A DNA stretch of 64,000 nt from Acidobacteriota bacterium (GCA_003225055.1 QIAU01000120.1:80867-144866), one strand, 5' to 3'; shown: positions 53,290 to 62,101, counted from the stretch's first letter. Translations and numbers: made by a program. Notes: generated by a model from the sequence alone, not told the origin.

Positions 53290-53324
53290 AAGGCCCAGAT
53301 CATCCAGATGATGGTTTGGGCCTT
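53290..53324 (+). terminator. nested perfect hairpin AAGGCCCA...TGGGCCTT
   Basis: Outer stem AAGGCCCA (53290-53297) with TGGGCCTT (53317-53324); inner stem ATCATC with GATGAT around a two-base loop. Followed by CTTGTAG rather than a U-tract. Apart from this, 53081-53361 shows no gene. Confidence 0.45.
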
Positions 53325-53361
53325 CTTGTAGCTACTACAACCGCCCGGAGGAACTTCCTAA

Positions 53362-53634
53362 ATGCTCAGCCTATCTGGAGTACTCAGCCAGCTATAGCGC
53401 GAACGGGATCGAATAGCTTCGGGGTTAGAACGTCTGGATCAAGCCATTCGCGCAATTGAGGGCCTGGGCGAAAGCAGCCGTGGGCGTAGAAGCGGCAGGA
53501 GAATATCGGCCTGCGGCGCGGGCGAGGCCTCTCCTCGCCTCTCCCTGGAGGCTCAAGGTCCGGGGAGACTCTTTCTCCGGGGAGACCGATGCTGGTTGAA
53601 CTCAGCAATCAGATTAGCCAGCCGTGCTTATTAA
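53362..53634 (+). pseudogene. small basic protein (RRISA type) with an in-frame amber codon
   Basis: From ATG 53362, with GGAGGA 11 bases upstream, the frame reads MLSLSGVLSQL, then TAG at codon 12, then RERDRIASGLERLDQAIRAIEGLG and GRRSGRRISA. This parallels the protein at 51957 (LNQLKREPDRAVNQVERLDRAIGALAGLG, GRRRISAAA). Apart from the amber codon (likely CAG to TAG) the first 55 residues are intact. The tail is then replaced by GC-rich palindromic sequence (GGCGAGG/CCTCGCC) and lacks the AAQRARW end. Best read as a recently inactivated paralogue. Confidence 0.6.
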
Positions 53635-53759
53635 GTCCTTAGTTTGACATTCTTTTGACGGTTCGAATCCCACTTTTGAGGGCCTCGGGGTCCGTCGCCT
53701 CGCTCGGGATTTCGCGGGCGGGCTTCCGCTTCGCTCACGCTCGCAAAACGGCTCAAGTT

Positions 53760-55199
53760 CTACTCCCGCGCCCGATTCTTGATCCAAATCGGCGTGCCCA
53801 CAAAGCCGAATGCCCGCCGAATCTGGTTTTCCAGGAAGCGCTGATAGGAGAAGTGCAGCTTCACGGCACGATCGGTGAACAAAATGAATGTAGGCGGGGC
53901 AACCGCAGCCTGCGTCATGTAATAGATTTTGACCTGTTGTTTTGCAGGCACCGACGCGCGCTCAAAATCTACGGTTTTCAGAAAGCGATTCATTTCCGCA
54001 GTCGGAATGCGCTTGCGTCGCTCTGTCGCGACCAGCTCGATTGTGGGAAAGATCTTGTCTGTGCCTTTGCCGCTCAAAGCCGAAACAAATAACACTGGGG
54101 CGTAAGACAGAAACTTCAAACCATAGCGCAGCTGTTGTTCATAGAGGTTGCGATCCTTGGTTCTCTTGCTCTCCTGGATGCGTGCCGCTTTGGACTGGCT
54201 GATGGCTTGTTTCTGTCCGCTCGCCACCAAGTCCCACTTGTTGACCACGATAATTACCGACCTCCCGCTTTCGTGCGCATAGCCGGCGATAGCGGCATCT
54301 AACGCGCTCACGCCCTCGGTAGCATCAATCACCAACAGTGCGATATCGGCAGCCTCGAGGTGCTTGCGCGCCATCACCACCGAGAGTTTCTCGGCCATCA
54401 GTCTGGTTTTGCCCTTGCGGCGAATGCCTGCCGTATCGATAAAGCGCAAGGGTTGGCCATCGCGTTCGACGATCTGGTCCACCGCATCGCGCGTAGTCCC
54501 AGGAATGGGCGAAACGATCGCCCGCGAAGAACCAATCAGCTGGTTGAGCAGGGTGGATTTTCCAACATTCGGATGGCCAATGATGGCAACTTTGACTTCT
54601 GCTGGTTCTTCTCGCTTGTCTTGCTTGGTGTCCTCGGCGCTCCCGGCGGGGAAATCTTTTGAAAGCACCTGCAACACAGCATCCAGCAGCTCGTCAATAT
54701 CGCGTCCATGCTCGGCTGAAATGCCAAACTGGCTACGTATCCCCAACCGGTGAAAGTCGACGGCCAAGCTTTCCTGCTTGGCAGTGTCAATCTTGTTAAT
54801 TGCCAGAAACAGAGGCTTGCCGGTCCGGATGAGCAGCCGGGCCAGCTCGATATCGGGCGCAGCGAGTTCGCTCCGGCCGTCCACAAGCAGTATGACGGCG
54901 TCCGCTTCTGCCAACGCCACTTTTGCCTGCCGGGAGATTTCCGCCGGAATCAATGCTTTCGCTTCCGGAATGATGCCGCCCGTATCAACGACCCGTAGCC
55001 GCCGTCCACGCCACTCCGCGTCGGCGTAAAGCCGGTCGCGGGTGATGCCGGGTTCGTCCCCCACAATGGCCCGTCGTGATCCGACCAACCGGTTGAAGAG
55101 AGTGGACTTCCCGACATTAGGGCGCCCCACGATGACAATAGTCGGAACCCGCCCCGGGCTGGCGACCTCGGTTATCGAGTTGGTCTGGAATTTCGCCAA
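53760..55199 (-). CDS. der: GTPase Der (EngA)
   Basis: Double GTPase needed for 50S ribosome assembly. 479 residues. First G domain: GRPNVGKS (25-32), DTGG, NKID. Second: GHPNVGKS (208-215), DTAGIRRKGK, NKWD. The C-terminal KH-like domain follows (AEMNRFLKTV, VKIYYMTQAAVAPPTFILF). A lysine/glutamate-rich linker near 180-203 separates the G domains. The start appears to be TTG at 55199. The gene is divergent from the helicase gene, sharing about 60 bases of upstream sequence with a TATAAT box for der. Confidence 0.96.
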   Translation of the reverse strand: MAKFQTNSITEVASPGRVPTIVIVGRPNVGKSTLFNRLVGSRRAIVGDEPGITRDRLYADAEWRGRRLRVVDTGGIIPEAKALIPAEISRQAKVALAEADAVILLVDGRSELAAPDIELARLLIRTGKPLFLAINKIDTAKQESLAVDFHRLGIRSQFGISAEHGRDIDELLDAVLQVLSKDFPAGSAEDTKQDKREEPAEVKVAIIGHPNVGKSTLLNQLIGSSRAIVSPIPGTTRDAVDQIVERDGQPLRFIDTAGIRRKGKTRLMAEKLSVVMARKHLEAADIALLVIDATEGVSALDAAIAGYAHESGRSVIIVVNKWDLVASGQKQAISQSKAARIQESKRTKDRNLYEQQLRYGLKFLSYAPVLFVSALSGKGTDKIFPTIELVATERRKRIPTAEMNRFLKTVDFERASVPAKQQVKIYYMTQAAVAPPTFILFTDRAVKLHFSYQRFLENQIRRAFGFVGTPIWIKNRARE

Positions 55200-55214
55200 G
55201 AAAATTTGTTCGCT

Positions 55215-55250
55215 GGGTACCAGGTACTGGGTACTGAGTAGTAGGTATTA
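55215..55250. repeat. word repeat (GGTACCAGGTACTGGGTACTG) between der and the helicase
   Basis: GGTAC words recur three times in 25 bases, closely similar to those upstream of dgt at 24171-24240. It lies in the divergent promoter region. Confidence 0.5.
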
Positions 55251-55252
55251 TA
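55247..55252 (-). promoter_or_regulatory. TATAAT -10 box of der
   Basis: Minus-strand TATAAT about 48 bases before the der start codon. Confidence 0.4.
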
Positions 55253-55260
55253 GAGACTCC

Positions 55261-57276
55261 TTGGCTTCCACTTCCCAACCCGCGTCCTGCCGCCCCAGGC
55301 AGGAATGCACGCTGTACCAATTCTTTTCTCCGGGAGGCCTGCTGTCCCGCACGCATCCGGCCTACGAATTTCGTCACGGACAACTCCAGATGGCGCAAGC
55401 CGTCGAGCAGGCACTCGAAGAGAAGCGTCACCTGGTCGTGGAAGCCGGCACCGGCACCGGCAAGACGCTCGCCTACCTGTTCCCCGTAATCCGTTCCGGC
55501 AAGCGGGTTCTGATCTCCACTGGAACCAAGAACCTCCAGGAACAGCTCTTCTACAAAGATATCCCCTTTCTCGAGCAGGCCCTGTATCCCAATGGCGCAG
55601 CCAAATTGCGGGTCTGTTACATGAAGGGCCGGGCCAACTATCTCTGTCGCAAAAAGCTCTACGATCTTACCGACCAGCCAGTGCTGAGCGGCCTGGAACA
55701 AATCGAACAATATCGGGCAATCGCTGCCTGGGAAAAGACCACGCAGACGGGTGATCGCGCTGAGCTAGCCTCCTTGCCGGAGTCCAGCGCGCTCTGGCCC
55801 GAGCTGGACGCCCGAGCCGAAACCTGTCTCGGCCAGAAATGCAGCTCCTGGAACCGCTGCTTTATCACCGAAATGCATCGCCGGGCCATGGAGAGTGACA
55901 TCATCATCGTCAACCATCACCTGTTTTTCGCTGATCTCTCGATCAAGCAGGCCAGCGACCACGCACCCGACGCGGGAATCCTCCCTGAGGTAGGCGCGGT
56001 GATTTTTGACGAGGCGCACGAACTGGAAGACGTTGCCGGCAGCTACTTCGGGGTGTCGGTCAGCAACTTGCGAATCGAAGATCTGATCCGGGATGTGGAA
56101 TCCTCTCTGCAGCGCCACCGTCTGCTGCGCTCGACAATAGCCGGCGCCACGCGCAATCTTCGGGAACGTTCGCAATTCTTCTTTGCCTTGCTACCGCCCG
56201 GTGTTGGCCGGTTCGCTTTCCAAAACCGCCCCGGGTTTCTGGAGGAGAACGGCGTCAAATTCATTGCATTGATGCAAGCCCTAGGTCGGCTGGCTTCTGA
56301 GATCCAAAATCTGCCGCAGAAGCCGGAAGAAGTTTTTAGTTTCATTCGCCGCATCGAGGAACTCCAAGTACAGATGCGCTTTCTGATGGAATCGGAAGAT
56401 CGCAACACAGTGTTCTGGATTGAACGCCGCGGAGGACGGGGAGCGACGGACGTCCCCGCCCGTCATAAACAGAATGTCTTCTTGCAAGCCACTCCTATTG
56501 ACGTGGCCCCGATCCTGAAAACCTGTCTCTTCGACCAACTGGATTGCGCCGTGCTCACCTCGGCCACGCTGGCTGTGAGCGGAGGCTTTGAATACATCCG
56601 ACAACGTCTGGGAGTGGAGCACGCCCGAGAGTTGGTGCTGCCATCGCACTTCGATTATCAGAATCAGGCGCTACTCTATGTCCCCCCGGACCTACCCAAT
56701 CCCAGCACGCCGCAGTTTTCTACCCGCGCTGCCGACCGTATCCGCCGCCTGCTGGAAATAACTCGCGGCAGGGCTTTTTGCCTCTTCACCAGCTATGCTC
56801 AGATGAACGAGATCTACCAGCGCCTTTCGCGTGAGCTGGAGTTCCCCATGCTTCTTCAAGGCGACTCGCCAAAGAGTGTGTTGCTGGAAAAATTCCGCCT
56901 CACCCCGAACGCGGTCCTGTTCGCTACTTCATCTTTCTGGCAAGGCGTGGATGTGCAGGGCGAGCAACTGAGTTGCGTGATCATTGATCGCCTGCCTTTC
57001 GCGGTGCCTACCGACCCGGTCGTCGCCGCACGTGTTCGTGCCGTGGATCAAGCCGGGGGCAACGCCTTCTTCCAATATCAGGTTCCGGCTGCGGTTATTA
57101 CTCTGAAACAGGGCTTCGGGCGCCTGATTCGTTCTTTGCACGACCGAGGGTTGCTGTGTCTGCTGGATAACCGGATTCTCAACAAACGGTATGGCCGGGT
57201 GTTTCTGGAAAGCTTGCCCAGTTACCGCAAGACCGTAGAACTGAAGGACGTGGAGAGCTTCTTCGGGGCTCATTAG
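55261..57276 (+). CDS. ATP-dependent DNA helicase, Rad3/DinG (YoaA) type
   Basis: 671 residues from TTG 55261, the most plausible start since the family sequence begins at about residue 18 (LYQFFSPGGLLSRTHPAYEFRHGQLQMA); upstream is antisense to der. Walker A GTGTGKT is at 63-69, DEAH follows in VIFDEAHELED, and the C-terminal helicase half has TSSFWQGVDVQGEQL and QGFGRLIRS. Four cysteines (NYLC, ETC, QKC, NRC) sit where XPD/DinG proteins bind a 4Fe-4S cluster. An odd insertion (GGRGATDVPARHK) near residue 400 is encoded by a family A repeat. Confidence 0.93.
   Translation: MASTSQPASCRPRQECTLYQFFSPGGLLSRTHPAYEFRHGQLQMAQAVEQALEEKRHLVVEAGTGTGKTLAYLFPVIRSGKRVLISTGTKNLQEQLFYKDIPFLEQALYPNGAAKLRVCYMKGRANYLCRKKLYDLTDQPVLSGLEQIEQYRAIAAWEKTTQTGDRAELASLPESSALWPELDARAETCLGQKCSSWNRCFITEMHRRAMESDIIIVNHHLFFADLSIKQASDHAPDAGILPEVGAVIFDEAHELEDVAGSYFGVSVSNLRIEDLIRDVESSLQRHRLLRSTIAGATRNLRERSQFFFALLPPGVGRFAFQNRPGFLEENGVKFIALMQALGRLASEIQNLPQKPEEVFSFIRRIEELQVQMRFLMESEDRNTVFWIERRGGRGATDVPARHKQNVFLQATPIDVAPILKTCLFDQLDCAVLTSATLAVSGGFEYIRQRLGVEHARELVLPSHFDYQNQALLYVPPDLPNPSTPQFSTRAADRIRRLLEITRGRAFCLFTSYAQMNEIYQRLSRELEFPMLLQGDSPKSVLLEKFRLTPNAVLFATSSFWQGVDVQGEQLSCVIIDRLPFAVPTDPVVAARVRAVDQAGGNAFFQYQVPAAVITLKQGFGRLIRSLHDRGLLCLLDNRILNKRYGRVFLESLPSYRKTVELKDVESFFGAH
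56431..56465. repeat. dispersed repeat family A, copy 6, in frame inside the helicase gene
   Basis: GGAGGACGGGGAGCGACGGA then CGTCCCCGCCCGTC. Diverged but with the same GGGGAC/GTCCCC symmetry. It falls between IERR and QNVFLQATPIDV, a position likely to be a loop. Confidence 0.5.
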
Positions 57277-57385
57277 TCCCTTCAGGTCCTTCCCATCCTG
57301 GTCTCACATCATCGCAGCCGTTTCGCTGTAAAATAAATAATTACGCGGCCAGCCTTGTATCTTCGACGGTCCGCGAAGGGATTCC

Positions 57386-57763
57386 ATGTTCGAGGTCACG
57401 GTTGAGGACTCGTTTGCCGCAGGCCATTACCTGCGCAATTACAAAGGCAAGTGTGAGAACCCACACGGACACAATTACAAGGTGCGCGTCACGCTGGCCG
57501 GCCAGGAACTGGACAAAGCGGGTCTACTGCTCGACTTCAAGGAGCTGCGCGACGTCATGAGACATGTCATCGACCGGCTTGATCATCAGATGATCAACGA
57601 TCTCGAGCCGTTCACAACCGTCAATCCTTCGGCGGAGAATCTGGCCAAGTATTTCTATGAAGAAACCAACCGTAAGCTCGATCACCGGACGAACGGCCGA
57701 GTTCGCGTGAAGGACGTCACCATCTGGGAGACGGATGAGACCACGGCTCGATACTTCGAGTGA
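57386..57763 (+). CDS. queD: 6-carboxy-5,6,7,8-tetrahydropterin synthase QueD
   Basis: Second step of queuosine/preQ0 synthesis: dihydroneopterin triphosphate to 6-carboxytetrahydropterin. 125 residues, T-fold. The catalytic Cys is in GKCENPHGHNYKV, whose two His with H14 (FAAGHYL) bind zinc. DRLDHQMIND and TIWETDETTARYFE are the other family blocks. GAAGGGA lies before the ATG, with a TATCTT box about 25 bases upstream. First gene of a queD-queE-queC series on the plus strand. Confidence 0.94.
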   Translation: MFEVTVEDSFAAGHYLRNYKGKCENPHGHNYKVRVTLAGQELDKAGLLLDFKELRDVMRHVIDRLDHQMINDLEPFTTVNPSAENLAKYFYEETNRKLDHRTNGRVRVKDVTIWETDETTARYFE

Positions 57764-57832
57764 ACGTCGAAACAGCACGGTATCCAGGTACTCGGGCAAC
57801 TGATGATTGAAACCTTGTATCTGATACCCCAC

Positions 57833-58516
57833 ATGCAAATCACGGAAATCTACAAATCGATTCAAGGTGAATCTTCCTACGCCGGCTTGCCGTGTGTTTT
57901 CGTCCGGCTGACCGGTTGCAATCTGCGCTGTTCCTGGTGCGACAGTGAGTACACCTTCACCGGGGGCCAAAAGATGACGCTGGAGCAGGTTGAAGCCGAG
58001 GTCGAGCAGCTTAGCCCCGACGGTGGACTAGTCGAGATTACCGGGGGCGAGCCCATGTTGCAGGAAAAGGAGGTGATTCCTCTCATGGATCGGCTGCTCA
58101 ACTCTGGCTGTACCGTGCTCCTGGAGACCAGCGGCGAGCGCCCCCTGGACAAAGTCCCCAGGGAAATTGTCAAGATCGTGGACGTGAAATGCCCCAATTC
58201 CGGTGAGCCGGACACTTTCCGCATGGAAAACCTCGATGCCCTGACTTTGCGGGATGAGGTCAAGTTCGTCCTTAGTGACCGGGTGGACTACGAATTTGCG
58301 CGCGACTTCACTGCCGACCACAAGCTGGGAGGTCGGGTCGGGTCGGTAATCTTCTCCCCTGCCTTCGACAAACAGGCGGGCGGCGGACGCGACACTTCGC
58401 ACTGCCTGCTAGATCCCCGCGAACTGGCGGAATGGATGCTGGCCGACAATGTGCCGGCTCGACTGGGGCTGCAAATCCACAAGTTCATTTGGGATCCAGC
58501 GATGAAGGGAGTCTGA
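57833..58516 (+). CDS. queE: 7-carboxy-7-deazaguanine synthase QueE
   Basis: Radical SAM ring contraction of 6-carboxytetrahydropterin to CDG. 227 residues from the ATG at 57833 (MQITEIYKSIQGESSYAGLP). The cluster-binding CxxxCxxC is C29, C33, C36 (TGCNLRCSWCDSEYTF). The Gly-rich VEITGGEPMLQ is the SAM-binding segment. The N-terminal SIQGES is QueE-specific. The in-frame TTG 57803 is rejected because the conserved start is at 57833. Seventy bases after queD. Confidence 0.95.
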   Translation: MQITEIYKSIQGESSYAGLPCVFVRLTGCNLRCSWCDSEYTFTGGQKMTLEQVEAEVEQLSPDGGLVEITGGEPMLQEKEVIPLMDRLLNSGCTVLLETSGERPLDKVPREIVKIVDVKCPNSGEPDTFRMENLDALTLRDEVKFVLSDRVDYEFARDFTADHKLGGRVGSVIFSPAFDKQAGGGRDTSHCLLDPRELAEWMLADNVPARLGLQIHKFIWDPAMKGV

Positions 58517-58520
58517 GCAT

Positions 58521-58575
58521 TTAGGAATTTTCGAGGTGACGAATTTGTTAATTCGCAGGTTCGACAATTCGTAAA
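58521..58575. repeat. word repeat (AATTCG/CGAATT) upstream of queC
   Basis: ACGAATTTGTTAATTCGCAG and TTCGACAATTCGTAAAT: AATTCG and its complement recur four times and can pair. Between queE and queC. Confidence 0.5.
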
Positions 58576-58629
58576 TGATTCAATGGTTTAGCTGGGCAGC
58601 AACAAAGCCCCAAGTATCCTCTAATTCTG

Positions 58630-59322
58630 ATGAGAGTGTTAAAGCCTCGTGCTGTGATTCTCTTAAGTGGCGGCATGGATTCTTGTGTCTGCGCCGCTTT
58701 GGCGGCACGTGATTATGACGCGGCGGCGCTGCACATCAGTTATGGGCAGCGTACGGAAGAGCGCGAGGGCAGGGCTTTTCTCGGGATCTGCGAGAGCCTG
58801 CGGATCAAGCATCGGCTGATAGTCCGCAATGAGGCGCTGCGCGCCATCGGTGGCTCGGCGCTGACCGATCCTACGATCGCGGTTCCGGACTCGGCCTTGC
58901 TCGGCCACGACATCCCGGTCACCTATGTCCCGTTTCGCAACGCCCACTTTCTGGCCGTAGCCGTGAGTTGGGCCGAAGTTCTGGGGGCAGAAAAGGTGTT
59001 TATCGGAGCCGTGGAACAAGACAGCTCGGGTTATCCCGACTGTCGCCCCGCCTATTACAAGGCATTCAACGAGGTGGTGCGAGCGGGCACTAAGGAAGGC
59101 AACATTGAGATCGTGACCCCGCTGATCGGGATGCGCAAAGCGCAGATTGTTAGGCTCGGCCTTGAACTCGGCGCTCCCTTCGATTTAACGTGGTCTTGCT
59201 ACAGCCGCCAGGATCGCGCCTGCGGAGTCTGCGACAGCTGTGTTCTGCGTCGGCGCGCCTTTCAGGACGCCGCCGCCAGCGACCCGATTCTATACCTGGA
59301 ATCCGTGGCGCGCAGCGGCTGA
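58630..59322 (+). CDS. queC: 7-cyano-7-deazaguanine synthase QueC
   Basis: ATP-dependent conversion of CDG to preQ0. 230 residues. PP-loop SGGMDS at 13-18. YVPFRNAHFLAVAVSWAE and GAVEQDSSGYPDCRPAYYKAFN are family blocks. The C-terminal zinc knuckle has four Cys (SCYSRQDRACGVCDSC). A TATCCT box nine bases before the ATG and no ribosome site suggest a very short leader. With queD and queE it gives a full path to preQ0 from dihydroneopterin triphosphate; queF, tgt and queA/G are not in the window, so queuosine versus another deazaguanine product is undecided. Confidence 0.95.
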   Translation: MRVLKPRAVILLSGGMDSCVCAALAARDYDAAALHISYGQRTEEREGRAFLGICESLRIKHRLIVRNEALRAIGGSALTDPTIAVPDSALLGHDIPVTYVPFRNAHFLAVAVSWAEVLGAEKVFIGAVEQDSSGYPDCRPAYYKAFNEVVRAGTKEGNIEIVTPLIGMRKAQIVRLGLELGAPFDLTWSCYSRQDRACGVCDSCVLRRRAFQDAAASDPILYLESVARSG

Positions 59323-59328
59323 GGGGGA

Positions 59329-59425
59329 AGGATTTGAAGATTAAAGATTGAAGATTAAAGATTAAAGATTGCAGATTTCAGACCGCACATCTCAAACCCG
59401 CCAATCTGAAATCTTCAACCTGAAA
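59329..59425. repeat. tandem word repeat GAAGATTAAAGATT with inverted partner
   Basis: GAAGATTAAAGATT occurs at 59336-59349 and 59350-59363 in perfect tandem. GATTTCAG is then inverted as CTGAAATC at 59406-59413. Between queC and the TPR gene, ending just before its ribosome site. Confidence 0.65.
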
Positions 59426-59450
59426 TGCTGGAATTGGCTGGGAGGAAATT

Positions 59451-60554
59451 ATGACACGTCAATTCATCCTTGTTCTACTCGCCGCGATGGTCGCAGCGCT
59501 CTGCCTGCCTGCTGTCTTTGCGCAGGCCACCGGAACGGTTAAGGGCGTATGCACCGACGCTGAGGGCAAACCTATAGCCGGGGCTACGGTCGAATATCGC
59601 AGCTTGGAAACCGGACGCAAGTACTCCCTAAAGACCAATAACAAGGGCGAGTTCTTTTCGCTGGGCGTTTCGCCGGGAAAGTACAACGTGGCGCTTATCA
59701 AGGACGGTACAGAAGTGTTTCATTTCAGCAGTGTGCCAGTCACGCTGAACGAGGAAACCAACATCCTTAACTTCGATTTGAAGAAGGAGCAGCAGCGCGC
59801 CGCGCAAGGCCAGGGCCTTAGCCCGGAACAGCTCCAGCAGCAACAGGAGCAGCAGGCCAAGGTTGCCAAAGAGAACGTCAACATCAAGAGTCTCAACGAA
59901 AAATTGGCCGTCTCCCGCCAAGCCATGGGCGCCGGAAATTATGACCAGGCGGTACAAACCATGACCGAAGCTACCCAGCTCGACTCCACAAAAGACCTGA
60001 TCTGGTTCACGCTCGGCGACGCTTACTCCGGAGCCGCGAAGAAACTAGGCGCCACCGACCGTGCCGCCGCCAAGCCGGAATACGCGAAAGCGGTGGAAGC
60101 ATATCAGAAGGCGATTGCGATCAAACCAACCGCCGATTACTACAACAACATGGCCCAGGCCATGGCGGGTGCCGGCCAGCTCGATGACGCCGTCAAGGCC
60201 TATGATCAGGCTGCCCAGCTCGATCCCACTCGCGCCTCAATGTTTTATTTCAACAAGGGCGCGGTTCAAACCAACTCGGGCAAGGTCGATGAGGCGATTG
60301 ACAGCTTCAAGAAGGTCATCGCTACCGATCCCAATAAGGCGGACGCGTACTACTGGTTGGGTGTGAACATGATTGGCAAGGCAACCTTGAAGGGCGACAA
60401 GATGGTTGCACCCGAAGGCACTGCCGAAGCTTTTAACAAGTATCTGGAACTGCAGCCCAACGGTCCCTTCGCCGAGCCTGCCAAGCAAATGCTGGCCAGC
60501 ATCGGGGCCACCGTCGAAACCACCTACGGCAAAAAGAAGAGCAAATCCAAGTAA
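59451..60554 (+). CDS. secreted TPR protein with carboxypeptidase-regulatory-like domain
   Basis: 367 residues, GGGAGGA six bases before the ATG. A signal peptide is at 1-25 (MTRQFILVLLAAMVAALCLP). Residues about 28-105 are a CarboxypepD_reg-like beta domain (GTVKGVCTDAEGKPIAGATVE, GKYNVALIKDG). A Gln-rich linker follows, then four or five TPRs (NYDQAVQTMTEATQLDSTKD, YNNMAQAMAGAGQLDDAVKAY, DEAIDSFKKVIATDPNKADAYY) and a Lys-rich end. A periplasmic scaffold or glycan-associated protein; partner unknown. Confidence 0.87.
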   Translation: MTRQFILVLLAAMVAALCLPAVFAQATGTVKGVCTDAEGKPIAGATVEYRSLETGRKYSLKTNNKGEFFSLGVSPGKYNVALIKDGTEVFHFSSVPVTLNEETNILNFDLKKEQQRAAQGQGLSPEQLQQQQEQQAKVAKENVNIKSLNEKLAVSRQAMGAGNYDQAVQTMTEATQLDSTKDLIWFTLGDAYSGAAKKLGATDRAAAKPEYAKAVEAYQKAIAIKPTADYYNNMAQAMAGAGQLDDAVKAYDQAAQLDPTRASMFYFNKGAVQTNSGKVDEAIDSFKKVIATDPNKADAYYWLGVNMIGKATLKGDKMVAPEGTAEAFNKYLELQPNGPFAEPAKQMLASIGATVETTYGKKKSKSK

Positions 60555-60566
60555 TAGGCGGATCTT

Positions 60567-60650
60567 GTGGGGACGGGTCTTCGACCCGCCCCACCCGGGC
60601 CCGCCTGGGGACCGCCGCCCTCAGCTGCCCATGCCGAGCGCAACTCGACC
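60567..60650. repeat. dispersed repeat family A, copy 7 (double)
   Basis: GGGGACGGGTCTTCGACCCG followed by CCCCACCCGGG, then GGGGACCGCCGCCCTCAGC and CCATGCCGAGCG. Two adjacent modules of the family, 12 bases after the TPR gene. Confidence 0.6.
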
Positions 60651-60800
60651 GCCTTTCCCATTGCCGACATTACGAAGGTCCATGCCCTTGACGTTCTTCA
60701 TGGAACCTGTCTGCCATTCAGGCTAAATTAGATTAGGTTAAACCGAACCGCTCAGCCCTCCCCCGCGCTGATCGTCCCGACCATCTCGTTGAGGTAAGGA

Positions 60801-61943
60801 ATGGCCGCGCCAGGAATGGCTCCTATTTCGGTTTCCCTCGACCTGCCCACCTCCGGTGCGGGAACAACCGAAGCCTTGCTGGCTGCCATGTTGCACGCCT
60901 CCGAGGGGGTGAGCGACCTTATTTTTTCACCTGGCCGTCCGCCGCAAGTAGAAATTCACGGGCAGCTGATTCCCGTCCAGGTACCGCGCTTGCCGGTACT
61001 GACCGCCGACCACACCCGCCACATCGCATCCGATCTTATTGCCAGCAATAAACAGGCCATCAGCACCCTTCGCGAGCAAGGCGCTTGCGATATCTCCTAT
61101 AGCCTGGCGGGAAAAGCCCGCTTCCGGGTGAACGTGTTCATACAGCGCGGCAGTTGCGCCATCGTGATGCGGGTCATCCCCACCGACATCCCCGACTTCA
61201 CGGCACTCAACCTTCCATCCCGCCTCGCGGAAGTTGCCGATTTGAAGAGCGGGATCGCTTTGGTGACAGGCCCGCTTGGTTGTGGGAAATCTTCGACTTT
61301 GGCCGCTATCCTCGACCACATCAACAGCGAGCACAGTTATCACATCATCACGATCGAGGACCCGATTGAATTCCTGCACAATCACAAAAACTCGACGATT
61401 CACCAGCGTGAACTGCACAGCGACGCCCCCAGTGTTTCGCTCGCCTTGCGAGCGGCCCTGCGCCAGTCACCCAAGGTGATTGTCATCGGGGAAGTGCGCG
61501 ACCGGGAAACCATCGAGATCGTGCTGGACGCCGCTGACACCGGCCACCTTGTGCTCTCCAGCATGAATACTCTGGACGCGTCCAAGACGGTGGAGCGAAT
61601 CGTCGGCTCGTTCTCGCCTGCGGAGCAATGGTCGGTGCGTAACCGCCTGGCAAAATCTTTCCGCTACATCGTTTCGCAGCGTCTCATTCCGCGCGCCGAT
61701 GGAGTTGGGCGGATTCCCGTGGTCGAGATCCTCAAGGCCAACCAACAGACTCGCGACTGCATAGAGACCGGAGAACACGAAGGCCACACTCTGCTCGCCT
61801 GCATCAAGTCCGGAAGTGCCGAAGGGATGCAGCACTTCGATGCCGAGATCGAGAAACTGGTCCGCGCCGGCATGGTTGACTTGGATACCGCTGTCAACTG
61901 CGCCATCAATCCCAGCCAGTTGCGGCAAACACTCGGAATGTAA
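60801..61943 (+). CDS. PilT/GspE-type secretion ATPase, PilT-like
   Basis: 380 residues. The N-terminal PAS-like part has ASEGVSDLIFSPGRPPQVEIHGQL. Walker A GPLGCGKS is at 157-164, the Asp box TIEDPIEF at 184-191, Walker B VIVIGEVRD at 226-234 and the His box TGHLVLSSMNT at 247-257. Overall it is PilT-like (type IV pilus retraction). Deviations: Walker A is GPLGCGKS instead of GPTGSGKT, and the second His of the His box is replaced by N256. No pil genes adjoin. It could be a PilT/PilU paralogue with another partner. GAGGTAAGGA precedes the ATG. Confidence 0.88.
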   Translation: MAAPGMAPISVSLDLPTSGAGTTEALLAAMLHASEGVSDLIFSPGRPPQVEIHGQLIPVQVPRLPVLTADHTRHIASDLIASNKQAISTLREQGACDISYSLAGKARFRVNVFIQRGSCAIVMRVIPTDIPDFTALNLPSRLAEVADLKSGIALVTGPLGCGKSSTLAAILDHINSEHSYHIITIEDPIEFLHNHKNSTIHQRELHSDAPSVSLALRAALRQSPKVIVIGEVRDRETIEIVLDAADTGHLVLSSMNTLDASKTVERIVGSFSPAEQWSVRNRLAKSFRYIVSQRLIPRADGVGRIPVVEILKANQQTRDCIETGEHEGHTLLACIKSGSAEGMQHFDAEIEKLVRAGMVDLDTAVNCAINPSQLRQTLGM

Positions 61944-61984
61944 CTGTCGATTCTTGATTGTTTGATTTCTCGAATAAAGCCTCT

Positions 61985-62101
61985 TGTCATTCCGAGCAAC
62001 GCGAGGAATCTCGGTCTTTCGAGGCGGCGGTCGAAGGCATCAGAGGAGTAGAGATCCCTCGATTCGCGAGCGAAGCATCCGGCTCCGCTTGGGATGACAA
62101 G
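61985..62101. repeat. dispersed repeat family B, copy 8 (both arms)
   Basis: Opens TGTCATTCCGAGCAACGCGA, then GGAATCTCGGTCTTTCGAGG, and closes with ATCCCTCGATTCGC...CGCTTGGGATGACAAG. Between the ATPase and moeA. Confidence 0.7.

Noticed and set aside
53071..53331. Plus-strand ORF of 86 codons starting TTG
   Set aside because: Overlaps the better supported ORF at 52799, has no ribosome site and runs through the nested hairpin at 53290-53324.
53650..53680. tRNA T-arm-like sequence (GACGGTTCGAATCCCAC)
   Set aside because: The putative T-stem does not pair, and no anticodon or acceptor arms can be formed with the sequence on either side. Not a tRNA; at most a fragment.
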